A stretch of DNA of 64,000 nucleotides from Kitasatospora sp. CB01950 (GTDB lineage Bacteria > Actinomycetota > Actinomycetes > Streptomycetales > Streptomycetaceae): contig NZ_LISX01000008.1 of assembly GCF_001905465.1 (NCBI RefSeq), positions 338,957 to 402,956 on the forward strand, given 5' to 3'. Position 1 is the stretch's first letter; each line of letters starts with the position of its first letter. Shown here in pieces: positions 7,961 to 16,892 of this stretch. The position numbers and the translations under genes are program-made. The notes below the pieces were generated by a model. The model ran no database searches. It was given only the letters and a program-made list of their open reading frames with translations, and was not told where the DNA came from.

Positions 7961-8944
7961 TCAGCACACCTCTTCGAGGTCCCGGTAGGCGCGGGTGGCC
8001 GGGGAGGCGGCGGCCCAGCGGTCCAGCAGGGTGCGGACCAGGCCGGCGGGCGCGGCGATGCCGCATTCGCGTTCGATCTGCCAGGGGCCCCCGGCCGATC
8101 CCTGGCTGAGGTGGCTGAGGTGGCCGGGGTGCAGCGGGTCGCCGTCGTCGTGCGGGTCGTGGTGCGCGGTGTGGCCGTCGTCGATGGCCATCCGGCTCTC
8201 CGAACAGGTGCGGCACAGCAGCCGCACCGAGGACGTCCAGTCCTCGGCGGCGTACCCGGCGTCGGCGACGGTCTTCTCCAGCGCGTCCCGGTCGGCGGCG
8301 GTGGCGGCCTGCAGCAGCACCACCCAGGTCGGCACCGGGGAGGGCGCCCACAGTTCGATCTCGTCGAACACCGGGTAGGCGACGCCGTCGGCGACCCGTT
8401 CGCCGTGCGGCGCGCCGTCGTGCAGCACCACTTCGCCCCAGCGGCGGCCGGAGGACGGCAGCGGGATGGACAGCACCTCGATCCGCGCCGGGTCGAGCCG
8501 GCGGCCCCACACCACCTCGGACTCGCCGTCCGGGGACAGCCGCACCGGAGTGGTGCCGAGGTCGAGCTCGATCGGCCCGTCCGTGCCGGGGCCGCCGGGC
8601 AGTCGCAGCCCGTACGCCTGCCAGGCGCGGCGGGCCAGCGGCCAGTCCTGCAGGGCGGTGGCGGTGATGCCGAGGTTCCACCAGTCCGGGGCGCCGTGCT
8701 GGCGGTCGAGCAGGGCGACGGCGCGCAGGCCGGCGCTGCGGGCCTGCTCCCAGTCGCGGCGGAACTTGTGCAGCAGGGCGAGGTTGAACCAGGAGTCGGA
8801 CAGGCCGGGTTCCAGGTCGGCCGCCATCACCAGCAGTGCCCCGGCGTCCTCGTACCGGCCGTCGCCGATCAGCGTGAACGCACGGTCGGTGGTCTGCCGC
8901 CAGGTCGCCGACGGACGGTGCCGTGCGCGGTGGAAGATCCTCAC
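7961..8944 (-). CDS. TPR-like repeat protein with C-terminal metal-rich segment
   Basis: A 327-residue cytoplasmic protein of unknown function. The start is GTG 8944, preceded by CAAGGGACCAAC, a good ribosome site; the longer open frame upstream overlaps the HD gene region and is rejected. Residues about 15-110 contain two or three tetratricopeptide-type helices (AFTLIGDGRYEDAGALLVMA, SWFNLALLHKFRRDWEQA, WWNLGITATALQDWPLARRA). The rest is a conserved actinobacterial domain, with LCRTCSES and a His/Asp-rich stretch (HTAHHDPHDDGDPLH) that may bind metal. It is probably in the same transcription unit as def. A protein-interaction role is likely from the repeats, but no specific function can be given. 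Confidence 0.75.
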   Translation of the reverse strand: MRIFHRARHRPSATWRQTTDRAFTLIGDGRYEDAGALLVMAADLEPGLSDSWFNLALLHKFRRDWEQARSAGLRAVALLDRQHGAPDWWNLGITATALQDWPLARRAWQAYGLRLPGGPGTDGPIELDLGTTPVRLSPDGESEVVWGRRLDPARIEVLSIPLPSSGRRWGEVVLHDGAPHGERVADGVAYPVFDEIELWAPSPVPTWVVLLQAATAADRDALEKTVADAGYAAEDWTSSVRLLCRTCSESRMAIDDGHTAHHDPHDDGDPLHPGHLSHLSQGSAGGPWQIERECGIAAPAGLVRTLLDRWAAASPATRAYRDLEEVC

Positions 8945-9072
8945 GTTGGTCCCTTGCCGTCGGTCGTCACCGGGTCGCCCCGCCTCCGGGTCTTCCCGCC
9001 ACGACCGCATCCAACCACGCGCGCCGCGGGCCGCGCGCCCTGCGCGGCCATTCAGTCCGCGGGCCCGGGAAC

Positions 9073-10395
9073 TCATCGGGCCGCGAACCGGCAGCGGGCC
9101 GCGCGGTGGCCGCGGCGGCCGAGTCGGGCGAGCGCGTCCAGCACCACCGGGTCGTAGCCGCGGCCGGCGTCCAGGCGCAGGTGGTCGAGCGGGTCGAGGG
9201 CGCCGGCCCTGGGGCGGTCGGCGGCGGCGGTGCGCAGGTCGTCGTGCGCGTTGGCGACCCGGATGATCCGGGAGGCCAGCGGCAGGGTGGGGTCGTGGCG
9301 GCCGTCGTCGAGCCGGCACGGGTCGGCGAGCCGGGCGACCTGCTGCCAGACCTGCTTGGGCACGCCGGTGCGCCGGATCACCTCGCTGCCGAGCCGGGCG
9401 ATCTGCTGCTGCTCGTCGTCGGGCAGCAGCGCGGTCGCCCCGCCGGGGACGGGCTCCACCAGCGACAGCTGGCCGATGTCGTGCATCAGCGCGGCATACT
9501 CCAGCAGCGTCAACTCCCGGCTTCCGAGGCCGAGTTCGCGCCCCAGAGCGCACGCCGTGTCGGCCACCCGGCGGGCATGCCCGGGCGTGGTGTAGCCGGC
9601 GATCTCGGTGGCCCGGGCGAGCGTCTCGATGGTCTGCCCGGTGGTGGCCCGGACTTCGACGGCCCGCCGGAACGAGGCCTGCGTGAGCAGCAGCGGCACG
9701 CAGAACACCGGCAGCGCCCACAGTCCGGCCTCGCCGGCCAGCAGGCTGAGCAGCAGACCGGTGGCGACCTGCGCGGAGCCGATGCCGAGCAGCGCGTGCA
9801 GCTGGTCGTCGAGCGCGGCGCTGTACCGCAGCCCGGTGCGGGCCCGCTGCTGCCCGGCCGCCAGCACCGCGTCGCCGAGCGCGGCCAGCGCGGCGACGGC
9901 GGCCAGCAGCGCCCCGTACGCGGGGCCGGGCAGCCGGTCGGTGGCGCCGGAGTCGTACAGCGGCTGGAACAGCAGTGCCGCGAAGGAGACGGTCACCACC
10001 CGGCGGGCGGCGGCGTCCAGCCCGCCGAGCGGGGTGCGCGGCCGGCGGCGGACGGCGGCCAACGCGGCCAGCCCGACCCACTGCACGGCGAGGCCGACGG
10101 CGGTGCCGGCCGCGGTGACGGCGGTGGCCTGCAGCACGCCGTGCGCGGTGGGCAGGCCGTGCAGCGGCCCGAGCAGCGCGTACGCGAGGGCGACGGCGGT
10201 GGCCACCGGTGCGGGTTCGCGGTCGCCGGGCAGCGCGGGCCCGGCGCACTGGCCGAGCGCGATCAGGGCGGTGAACGCGAGCGCCACCTCGGTCTGGCTG
10301 GTGCCGGCGGCGAGCGCGTGCGCCAGCGCGAAGCCGCCGAGCAGGACGGCGGCCACGTGCGGCAGGTCGGCCGGTCCCGGCCGCCGGAGGGTCAC
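9073..10395 (-). CDS. Membrane HD-domain phosphohydrolase-like protein (no GYP motif)
   Basis: A 440-residue protein with several N-terminal membrane segments (about residues 10-235) and a cytoplasmic C-terminal HD domain. HD motifs include GHARRVADTA (His273), MHDIGQ (His305-Asp306) and a late Asp in ANAHDD. The GYP signature of cyclic-di-GMP phosphodiesterases is missing. The GTG start overlaps the stop of the preceding HD-GYP gene by four bases (GTGA), so the two are translationally coupled and probably work together. Activity is uncertain: it may hydrolyse a nucleotide or act as a partner or regulator of the HD-GYP protein. Confidence 0.85.
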   Translation of the reverse strand: MTLRRPGPADLPHVAAVLLGGFALAHALAAGTSQTEVALAFTALIALGQCAGPALPGDREPAPVATAVALAYALLGPLHGLPTAHGVLQATAVTAAGTAVGLAVQWVGLAALAAVRRRPRTPLGGLDAAARRVVTVSFAALLFQPLYDSGATDRLPGPAYGALLAAVAALAALGDAVLAAGQQRARTGLRYSAALDDQLHALLGIGSAQVATGLLLSLLAGEAGLWALPVFCVPLLLTQASFRRAVEVRATTGQTIETLARATEIAGYTTPGHARRVADTACALGRELGLGSRELTLLEYAALMHDIGQLSLVEPVPGGATALLPDDEQQQIARLGSEVIRRTGVPKQVWQQVARLADPCRLDDGRHDPTLPLASRIIRVANAHDDLRTAAADRPRAGALDPLDHLRLDAGRGYDPVVLDALARLGRRGHRAARCRFAAR

Positions 10396-11786
10396 GGCGC
10401 CCCGCCGGCCGGCAGGCCCTGCCCGGACTGCTGCGGCAGCCGGGCCGGTTCGGGCACGCCGAGCGGGATGTCCGGCACCTCGCCGTCCCAGCCGCCGGGC
10501 GGCGGCGGCTCGGGCTGCCAGCCGTGTTCGGCGACGGCCTCGACCAGGGCCCGCACCATCACCGGGTCGAACTGGCTGCCCGCGCACCGCTCCAGTTCGG
10601 TGACGGCCTCCTGGACCGGCCGGCCGCGCCGGTAGGAGCGGGTGGAGGTCATCGAGTCGAAGGCGTCGGCGACCGAGATGATCCGGGCGAACTCGGGGAT
10701 CCGCTCCCCCGCCAGCCCGTGCGGGTAGCCGCGGCCGTCCACCCGCTCGTGGTGGTGCAGGATGCCGTCGCGGCCCTCGCCGAGGAAGTCCAGCTGCCGC
10801 ACCAGCTCGTGCCCGAACACCGGGTGCACCTCGACGGCGCGCCGCTCCGCGGGCGTCAACGGGCCGTTGCGGCGCAGCAGTTCGGTGGCGACGGCGAGCT
10901 TGCCGACGTCGTGCAGGGTGCCGGCGAAGTGCAGGGTGCGGATCCGGTCCTCGGCGAGGCCGAGCTGGCGGGCGATCAGCACCGAGGCCCGGCCGACGCG
11001 TTCGCTGTGGCCGCGGGTGTAGGCGTCCTTGATCTCCACGGCCTGCACCAGGGCCTGCACGGTGGCGCGGTGCGCGGAGCGTTCGCGGTGGCCCTGCGCG
11101 GACAGCCAGGCGGTGATGGTCAGCGGCAGCAGGCCGAGCACCGCCGCGAACGCCCCGTACGGGCCCTGCCACAGCACCGCGACCATCAACCCGCCCGCGC
11201 CGTGCAGCAGCGCGGCGGGCGCCGCCCGGTGCAGCTTGCGGATCACGCCGTGGCCGGCCGAGCCGCAGGTCAGCCGCACCATGCCGGCCACCAGCACGCC
11301 GTTGACCAGGCAGAACGTCAGGATCGCGGCGAGCGCGCCGAGGGCCGCGCCGGGAAAGCGGGTGCCGAGCAGCAGCCGGGAGCCGCCGAGCAGTCGGAAC
11401 ACCTCGGCGGAGCACGCCGCGGCCAGCGCCAGCTGGGCGGCGTTCCACACCCGGCGCAGGGCGCGCGGGCGCTGGGCCGGGCCGAGCAGTGCGCCGGGCA
11501 GCGCGACCAGCGCGGCGGCGGCGGGCGGCAGCATCAGCACGCCGGCGAACAGCACCGGGAAGAAGCCGCTGCCGCGCGGATCGGCCGAGGTCTCCTGCGC
11601 GGGCCGGCCGCGCAGCCACCGCCACACCCGGGCGCACGGGGTGCGGGCGCCCTGGGCGAGCGATTCCAGACAGAGGTGGAGCAGGGCGAGCAGCCCGATC
11701 CGGGGCCAGTCGAGGTCCGGGCCGGCGCCCGACAGCGGCAGCAGCGCGGCGAGCGCCGCCGTCAGCACGGCGGACAGATAGGCCAC
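10392..11786 (-). CDS. Membrane HD-GYP domain protein, probable cyclic-dinucleotide phosphodiesterase
   Basis: A 464-residue protein with about six N-terminal membrane segments (residues about 5-230). A full HD-GYP output domain follows: EIKDAYTRGHSERVG, LHDVGK (His292-Asp293, Lys296), HPVFGHELV, then HHHERVDGRGYP (344-355) and DAFDSMTSTRSYR. HD-GYP domains typically hydrolyse cyclic-di-GMP; here the membrane part would be the sensor. Its stop is fused to the start of the second HD protein (GTGA). It lies downstream of rsrA with a gap of about 180 bases. A cyclic-di-GMP link to development is plausible in streptomycetes but is inference. Confidence 0.88.
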   Translation of the reverse strand: MAYLSAVLTAALAALLPLSGAGPDLDWPRIGLLALLHLCLESLAQGARTPCARVWRWLRGRPAQETSADPRGSGFFPVLFAGVLMLPPAAAALVALPGALLGPAQRPRALRRVWNAAQLALAAACSAEVFRLLGGSRLLLGTRFPGAALGALAAILTFCLVNGVLVAGMVRLTCGSAGHGVIRKLHRAAPAALLHGAGGLMVAVLWQGPYGAFAAVLGLLPLTITAWLSAQGHRERSAHRATVQALVQAVEIKDAYTRGHSERVGRASVLIARQLGLAEDRIRTLHFAGTLHDVGKLAVATELLRRNGPLTPAERRAVEVHPVFGHELVRQLDFLGEGRDGILHHHERVDGRGYPHGLAGERIPEFARIISVADAFDSMTSTRSYRRGRPVQEAVTELERCAGSQFDPVMVRALVEAVAEHGWQPEPPPPGGWDGEVPDIPLGVPEPARLPQQSGQGLPAGGAP

Positions 11787-11964
11787 GGCCCGCCCCGGCA
11801 GGGCGATGCGCTCGCATTCGCTGGCGATCTCGGCCTCCCCAGCCCGTACCGGGCCCTCCGACGTGAGGACTCGTCAGAGAATAGGGCCCGGCCACCCGGA
11901 CGGGGCGCACGATCGCGGATTGCCGCAGCCGGAGCAGCGACAGCTCACCCGATCGAGTGAGTAA

Positions 11965-12324
11965 TCACTCCGCGGTGGCGACGGCGGAGCCGTGACCGGC
12001 CGCGCCCTCGACCGTCATCTCCATGCTGACGGAGGACACCTCGACCGTCGGGCCCTCGCCGGGGCGCTGGCCCGCGCGGATCGAGTCGATCCGGGCCAGC
12101 ACCTTCGCCCGGAGGTCGGAGGGCGTGTCGTCGCAGCCGCACGAGCGCTTGATCAGCGCCTTGATGGCCTGCTCCAGGCCGTACTTCTCCAGGCACGGCG
12201 AGCACTCGTCGAAGTGCACCCGCAGCTTGGCGCAGTCGCCCTCGGGCATCTCGTTGTCGAGGAATTCGTAGAGGTGGTCGAGCACCTCTCCACACTCGGT
12301 CTCGTGCGGATCGCCGCAGCTCAT
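11965..12324 (-). CDS. rsrA: Zinc-binding redox-sensing anti-sigma factor RsrA
   Basis: RsrA (119 residues) binds SigR in the reduced cell and releases it when thiols are oxidised. The ZAS zinc motif is intact: Cys11, His37, Cys41 and Cys44 (VHFDECSPCLEKY), with further cysteines at 3, 31, 62 and 64. In S. coelicolor RsrA a disulphide involving Cys11 and Cys44 is the redox switch. The start ATG overlaps the sigR stop by four bases (ATGA), the usual coupling that keeps sigma and anti-sigma in balance. Expression is therefore under the sigR promoters. Confidence 0.96.
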   Translation of the reverse strand: MSCGDPHETECGEVLDHLYEFLDNEMPEGDCAKLRVHFDECSPCLEKYGLEQAIKALIKRSCGCDDTPSDLRAKVLARIDSIRAGQRPGEGPTVEVSSVSMEMTVEGAAGHGSAVATAE

Positions 12325-13229
12325 GAGCCCGCGCCCTTCGCTTCGTGCCCTGCACCGGTACCGGCCGGGACCAGCCCCCGCTCGCGGGCGTAGTCCTCCA
12401 GCATGCCGCGCAACTGGCGGCGACCACGGTGCAGTCGGGACATCACCGTACCGATGGGTGTACCCATGATGTCCGCGATCTCCTTGTACGCAAAGCCCTC
12501 GACGTCCGCGAGATAGACCGCGATCCGGAACTCCTCCGGAATGGCCTGCAGGGCGTCCTTCACATCGCTGTCCGGCAGGTGGTCGAGCGCCTGCGCCTCG
12601 GCGGAGCGGAGCCCCGTCGACATGTGCGACTCGGCGCGCGCCAGCTGCCAGTCCTCGATCTCCTCGGCCGCGGTGCGTTGCGGTTCGCGCTGCTTCTTGC
12701 GGTACGAGTTGATGAACGTGTTGGTGAGGATGCGGTACAGCCAGGCCTTGAGGTTGGTGCCCTCACGGAACTGGTGGAACGACGCGTACGCCTTGGCGAA
12801 CGCCTCCTGGAGCAGGTCCTCCGCGTCGGCCGGGTTGCGGGTCATCCGCAGCGCCGCCGAGTACATCGGATCCAGGAACCCCAGCGCGTCGCGCTCGAAG
12901 CGCTCGCGCCTGGCCTCCTCGCTCTCGTTCTCGGACACCCTGAAGGTGTCCTCGCCGATCACCTCGGCCAGTTCGTCGCCGGTGAGCTGGTCGCTCTCCG
13001 GACGGCCCTGGTCGGTGCCTGAAGCACCCGACACGGCCGCGTCATCGGTCCCGACGACCGGACCCACCTCCTCGGTCAGCTGCACACGGCCCACTTCGGG
13101 CCGACCCGCAAGCGAGGATATCGGGCTGACCGGCTTCTCGCCCGCGACAACCCACTCCGACCAGTCCGGCACGAGCGACGACTCGGCCGCCCGCTCGTCG
13201 GGCCGCTCGGGGCACGCGATCGAAACCAT
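12321..13229 (-). CDS. sigR: ECF sigma factor SigR (long form; short-form start at 13067)
   Basis: SigR directs RNA polymerase to the thiol-oxidative stress regulon. Sigma region 2 lies at about residues 110-180 of the long form (YSAALRMTRNPADAEDLLQE, LKAWLYRILTNTFINSYRKK). Region 4 lies at about 222-275 (IPEEFRIAVYLADVEGFAYK, GTPIGTVMSRLHRGRRQL). ATG 13229 has GGAAAGG upstream and gives 302 residues. An in-frame GTG at 13067 would give a 248-residue core protein. The 54-residue difference matches the roughly 55-residue extension of the unstable SigR' isoform known in S. coelicolor. A perfect sigma-R promoter lies just upstream. It is coupled to rsrA by an ATGA overlap. Confidence 0.95.
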   Translation of the reverse strand: MVSIACPERPDERAAESSLVPDWSEWVVAGEKPVSPISSLAGRPEVGRVQLTEEVGPVVGTDDAAVSGASGTDQGRPESDQLTGDELAEVIGEDTFRVSENESEEARRERFERDALGFLDPMYSAALRMTRNPADAEDLLQEAFAKAYASFHQFREGTNLKAWLYRILTNTFINSYRKKQREPQRTAAEEIEDWQLARAESHMSTGLRSAEAQALDHLPDSDVKDALQAIPEEFRIAVYLADVEGFAYKEIADIMGTPIGTVMSRLHRGRRQLRGMLEDYARERGLVPAGTGAGHEAKGAGS

Positions 13230-13271
13230 GGGCGCTGCCTTTCCACCGGGGCATGTTCTGACGACTCGTGC

Positions 13272-13297
13272 AACCCCGCTCGTTGCCCGGACATTCC
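13272..13297 (-). promoter_or_regulatory. Sigma-R autoregulatory promoter of sigR
   Basis: On the minus strand GGAAT (13297-13293) is followed by exactly 18 bases and then GTT (13274-13272), the sigma-R consensus GGAAT-N18-GTT. The expected transcript begins near 13265, about 36 bases before ATG 13229, so it includes the start codon of the long SigR isoform. This reproduces the positive feedback known for sigRp2. Confidence 0.9.
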
Positions 13298-13315
13298 CGG
13301 CCTCCGCCGAGGGGG

Positions 13316-13936
13316 TCAGAGCCAGCCGGCCACGGCGTCGGTGATCAGCGCCAGGGCCTCGCCCTGGTCCAGCGGCGCCTTCTTCGGGACCTTGAACGCG
13401 TGGGAGCCGTACGGCACTTCGACCAGGCGGTGGGTGTCGGGCAGGGCCGGGAACTCCTCCGGGGCGCCGAAGGTGTCCGCGCCGCCCTGCACCACCAGGG
13501 TCGAAAGTCCGGTCTCCAGCAGTTCCTCGGCGCGGCTCTTCTCCGGCCTGCCGGGCGGGTGCAGCGGGAACGCCAGCGCCAGCACGCCCGCCGCGCCGAG
13601 CCCGGCGGCGGTCCGGCAGGCCACCCGGGCGCCGGCGCTGCGGCCGCCCGCGTACACCGGCAGGCCCTCCTCGGCGGCGGCCTCGAACTGCGCGGGCCAG
13701 CCGGCGTCCAGCGTCTTCGGCGCGGGCGCGAGCTTCTTCCCGGCCACCCGCCAGGGCTGCTCGGCCAGCACCACGGTGACGCCGGCCGCCGGGAGCGCCG
13801 CGGCGATCGCCTGCAGGTCGGGGGCCTCGATGCCGCCGCCCGCACCGTGGCCGAGCAGCAGGACGGCGCGCGGGGCTCCGGCCCGGAACCAGTGGAGCCG
13901 GGCGTCGCCGGCGGGGGTGCTGATGATCCGCTGCAT
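13316..13936 (-). CDS. Alpha/beta-hydrolase of the dienelactone-hydrolase/KANL3-Tex30 type
   Basis: A 206-residue small alpha/beta hydrolase. Visible signatures are LLLGHGAGGG (oxyanion region, about residues 26-35), the nucleophile elbow GGRSAGARVA with its serine, LAFPLHPPGRPEK, VVQGGADTFG (acid residue loop) and YGSHAFKVP (catalytic His). This combination is typical of the Tex30/KANL3-like subfamily. Substrate unknown. It sits between the SRAP gene and sigR; the sigma-R promoter lies downstream of its stop, so sigR does not depend on it. Confidence 0.82.
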   Translation of the reverse strand: MQRIISTPAGDARLHWFRAGAPRAVLLLGHGAGGGIEAPDLQAIAAALPAAGVTVVLAEQPWRVAGKKLAPAPKTLDAGWPAQFEAAAEEGLPVYAGGRSAGARVACRTAAGLGAAGVLALAFPLHPPGRPEKSRAEELLETGLSTLVVQGGADTFGAPEEFPALPDTHRLVEVPYGSHAFKVPKKAPLDQGEALALITDAVAGWL

Positions 13937-13962
13937 GGCGCGAGCGTATAGAGAGGTCGTGC

Positions 13963-14700
13963 TCAGAACAGCGTGGTGCGGTCGTCCTCGGTGAGTCGCC
14001 TGGTCAGCCCGGGGTGGTTGTTGCGGATCGAGCCGACCTCGTCGGGCACGGCGTGGATCCGCAGGTCGCCGGGCGGCGGCGGGGTGAGGTCGGCGGTCTC
14101 GGCGTACGGGTCGAGCCAGGCGTCCCAGCGGTCGGGGCCCAGGTACAGCGGCATCCGCTGGTGGACGGGGGCGAGCAGCGGTTCGGCGGCGGTGGTGACG
14201 ACGGCGCAGGTCACCAGCCAGGCGTCCGGGTGCCCGGCGGGGACGTCCCGGTTGCGCCAGAACTCGTACAGCCCGGCCAGTGCCAGCGGGGCGCCGTCGG
14301 CGCGGGAGACGAAGTAGGGGCGGCGGGGCGGCCGGGAGACGTCGTCGGTGGGGGCGGTCTGCCACTCGTAGTAGCCGTCGACGGGTATCAGGCAGCGCCG
14401 CGAGGCGTACGCCTGCCGGTAGGCGGGCTTCTCGTGGACGGTCTCCGCCCGGGCGTTGATCATCTTCACCGCGGTGTCCGCACTGCCCGCCCAGGCCGGC
14501 ACCAACCCCCAACGCAGCACCCGCAGTTGACGCACCGGCCGGCGTTCCCCGCGCGGCGCCCGGTCCAGCACGACGAACGCGGCGGCGGTGGGCGCGACGT
14601 TCCAGCTCGGGGCCAGCGTCTCGGTCGGGTCCCACTGCCGGACGCCGAAGTGCCGCACCAGTTCGGCGGGATCGGTGGAGGAGGCGAAGCGGCCGCACAT
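13963..14700 (-). CDS. SRAP-domain protein (YedK/HMCES family abasic-site shield)
   Basis: A 245-residue SOS-response-associated-peptidase-type protein. It starts MCGRFASS, and the processed Cys2 is the residue that crosslinks to abasic sites in single-stranded DNA. Other catalytic-pocket features are present: INARAET (Asn82), GYYEWQ (Glu112) and HQRMP (His180). ATG 14700 is chosen because cysteine must be residue 2; longer open frames upstream are artefacts. It is divergent from the M50 protease gene at 14810. The role is protection of abasic sites during replication, by family knowledge. Confidence 0.93.
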   Translation of the reverse strand: MCGRFASSTDPAELVRHFGVRQWDPTETLAPSWNVAPTAAAFVVLDRAPRGERRPVRQLRVLRWGLVPAWAGSADTAVKMINARAETVHEKPAYRQAYASRRCLIPVDGYYEWQTAPTDDVSRPPRRPYFVSRADGAPLALAGLYEFWRNRDVPAGHPDAWLVTCAVVTTAAEPLLAPVHQRMPLYLGPDRWDAWLDPYAETADLTPPPPGDLRIHAVPDEVGSIRNNHPGLTRRLTEDDRTTLF

Positions 14701-14809
14701 GCCGTTCAGCTTGCCAGAACAGAACCGGCCGCTGGTCGCCGTCCGTCCTTCCGTGGGAGGCTGCCCGCCCGGGCGAGCGGGAAGCGACGGCGATCGGAGG
14801 CCCGCCGGC

Positions 14810-15514
14810 ATGGACTTCGCACAACTGTGGGACCACGTGACGGCCGCACAGCCCGACCCGCCGCACTGGCTGGTGTGGGCCACCGCGGCGGCGGCGCTGC
14901 TGGCGGTGGCGGTGCGCCCGGTGTGGCGGCTGAGCCGCACGGTGGTGACCATCGCGCACGAGGGCGGGCACGGCGTGATGGCGCTGCTGACCCGCCGCCG
15001 CCTGTCCGGGATCCGGCTGCACTCGGACACCTCCGGGTTGACGGTCTCCTCCGGGCGCCCGACCGGCCCGGGCATGGTGCTGACCGCCGCGGCCGGCTAC
15101 CCGGCGCCGTCCCTGCTCGGCCTGGGCGGCGCGGCGCTGCTGGCGACCGGCCGGATCACCGCGCTGCTGTGGATCGGCATCGCGCTGCTGGCCGCGATGC
15201 TGCTGACCCTGCGGAACCTGTTCGGGGTGCTGGCCGTGCTGGCCACCGGCGGCGCGTTCGTCGCGGTGTCCTGGTACGGGGACGCCGAGTGGCAGGGCGC
15301 GTTCGCCCACCTGGGCGTGTGGTTCCTCCTGCTGGCGGGGGCGCGCCCGCTGATCGAACTGTTCTCCACCCGGCGGCACGGCGGCGCCACCGGCTCGGAC
15401 GCCGACCAGCTGGCCCGGCTGACGGGCGTGCCCGCGACGGCCTGGGTGGCGCTGTTCCTGCTGGTGGCGCTGGCCTGCCTCGGGCTCGGAGCGGCCTGGC
15501 TGCTGCCCCGGTAG
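14810..15514 (+). CDS. M50B-type integral membrane metallopeptidase
   Basis: A 234-residue polytopic membrane protein starting at ATG 14810 behind CGGAGG. The zinc motif HEGGH (His50, Glu51, His54) follows the first membrane segment, and later segments include a glycine-rich stretch, the pattern of the M50B peptidase family. The gap to aroA is only 28 bases, so it probably opens the aroA-rsgA unit. Family members cleave within the membrane; the substrate here is unknown, and some actinobacterial members are unproven as proteases. Confidence 0.85.
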   Translation: MDFAQLWDHVTAAQPDPPHWLVWATAAAALLAVAVRPVWRLSRTVVTIAHEGGHGVMALLTRRRLSGIRLHSDTSGLTVSSGRPTGPGMVLTAAAGYPAPSLLGLGGAALLATGRITALLWIGIALLAAMLLTLRNLFGVLAVLATGGAFVAVSWYGDAEWQGAFAHLGVWFLLLAGARPLIELFSTRRHGGATGSDADQLARLTGVPATAWVALFLLVALACLGLGAAWLLPR

Positions 15515-15542
15515 CGGACCCGGTCCTCATAGACTGGGCGGC

Positions 15543-16877
15543 ATGACCGACTCCCTGTGGCCCGCTCCCGTCGCCACCACCGCCGTGGACGCCACCGTGA
15601 CGATCCCCGGCTCGAAGTCCGCGACCAACCGTGCGCTGGTGCTGGCCGCCCTCGCCGACGGCCCGGGCTGGGTGCGCCGCCCGCTGCGCAGCCGCGACTC
15701 GCAGCTGATGGCGGACGGCCTGCGGGCGCTGGGCGTGACGGTCGAGGAGACGGTGAACGAGGCGTCCGGCGGCACCGGCGGCGGCGAGGCCTGGCGGGTC
15801 ATCCCGGCCGAGCGGCTGCGCGGCCCGGCGCAGGTGGACGTCGGCAACGCCGGCACCGTGATGCGCTTCCTGCCGCCGCTGGCCACCCTCGTGGACGGCC
15901 CGGTGCACTTCGACGGCGACCCGCGCAGCCACGAACGCCCCCAGCACGGCGTGATCGACGCGCTGCGCACCCTCGGCGCCCGGATCGACGACGGCGGCCG
16001 CGGCGGTTTCCCGCTGACCGTGCACGGCACGGGCGCGCTGGACGGCGGCCCGGTGGAGGTGGACGCCTCGTCCTCCTCGCAGTTCATCTCGGCGCTGCTG
16101 CTGTCCGGCGCCCGCTTCAACAACGGCGTGGAGATCCGCAACGTGGGCGCGACGGTGCCCTCGCTGCCGCACATCCGGATGACCGTCGACATGATCCGCA
16201 AGGCCGGCGGCCAGGTCGACGCCCCCGAGGACGGCGGTGAGAAGGACGTCTGGCGGGTCACCCCGGGCGCGCTGATCGGCCGCGACCTGGTGGTCGAACC
16301 GGACCTCTCCAACGCCGCCCCGTTCTTCGCCGCGGCCCTCGCCACCGGCGGCCGGGTCGTCGTCCGGGACTGGCCCAAGCACACCTACCAGCCCGGCGAC
16401 CAGCTCCGCGACATCTTCAGCGCGATGGGCGGCTCCTGCCGGTTTGTCAATAAGCACAGCGCCGACGAGGGGCTGGAGTTCACCGGCACCGGCAAGATCC
16501 ACGGCATCGAGGTGGACCTGCACGACGTCGGCGAGCTGACCCCGGTGATCGCCGCCGTCGCGGCCCTCGCCGACTCCGAGTCCCACCTGTACGGCATCTC
16601 CCACCTGCGGCTGCACGAGACCGACCGGCTCGCCGCGCTCGCCAAGGAGATCAACGACCTCGGCGGCGACGTCCGGGAGACCGAGGACGGCCTGCGGATC
16701 CGCCCCCGCCCGCTGCACGGCGGCGTCTTCCACACCTACGAGGACCACCGGCTGGCGACCGCCGCCGCCGTGCTCGGCCTGGTGGTGGACGGCGTCCTGG
16801 TGGAGAACGTGGCGACCACCGCGAAGACCCTGCCGGACTTCCCGCAGATGTGGGCCGACCTCCTCGGCCAGGGCTGA
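15543..16877 (+). CDS. aroA: 3-phosphoshikimate 1-carboxyvinyltransferase (EPSP synthase)
   Basis: AroA (444 residues) joins shikimate-3-phosphate and phosphoenolpyruvate in the chorismate pathway. Diagnostic segments are IPGSKSATNRALVLAALADG near the N-terminus (substrate-binding Lys and Ser), VGNAGTVMRFLPPL (the GNAGT PEP-binding loop), ASSSSQFISALLL, and the C-terminal KTLPDFPQMW. The length is normal. It lies in a tight series with the M50 gene before it and rsgA after it (15-base gap). Confidence 0.97.
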   Translation: MTDSLWPAPVATTAVDATVTIPGSKSATNRALVLAALADGPGWVRRPLRSRDSQLMADGLRALGVTVEETVNEASGGTGGGEAWRVIPAERLRGPAQVDVGNAGTVMRFLPPLATLVDGPVHFDGDPRSHERPQHGVIDALRTLGARIDDGGRGGFPLTVHGTGALDGGPVEVDASSSSQFISALLLSGARFNNGVEIRNVGATVPSLPHIRMTVDMIRKAGGQVDAPEDGGEKDVWRVTPGALIGRDLVVEPDLSNAAPFFAAALATGGRVVVRDWPKHTYQPGDQLRDIFSAMGGSCRFVNKHSADEGLEFTGTGKIHGIEVDLHDVGELTPVIAAVAALADSESHLYGISHLRLHETDRLAALAKEINDLGGDVRETEDGLRIRPRPLHGGVFHTYEDHRLATAAAVLGLVVDGVLVENVATTAKTLPDFPQMWADLLGQG

Positions 16878-16892
16878 CAGGGGATCACGAAC

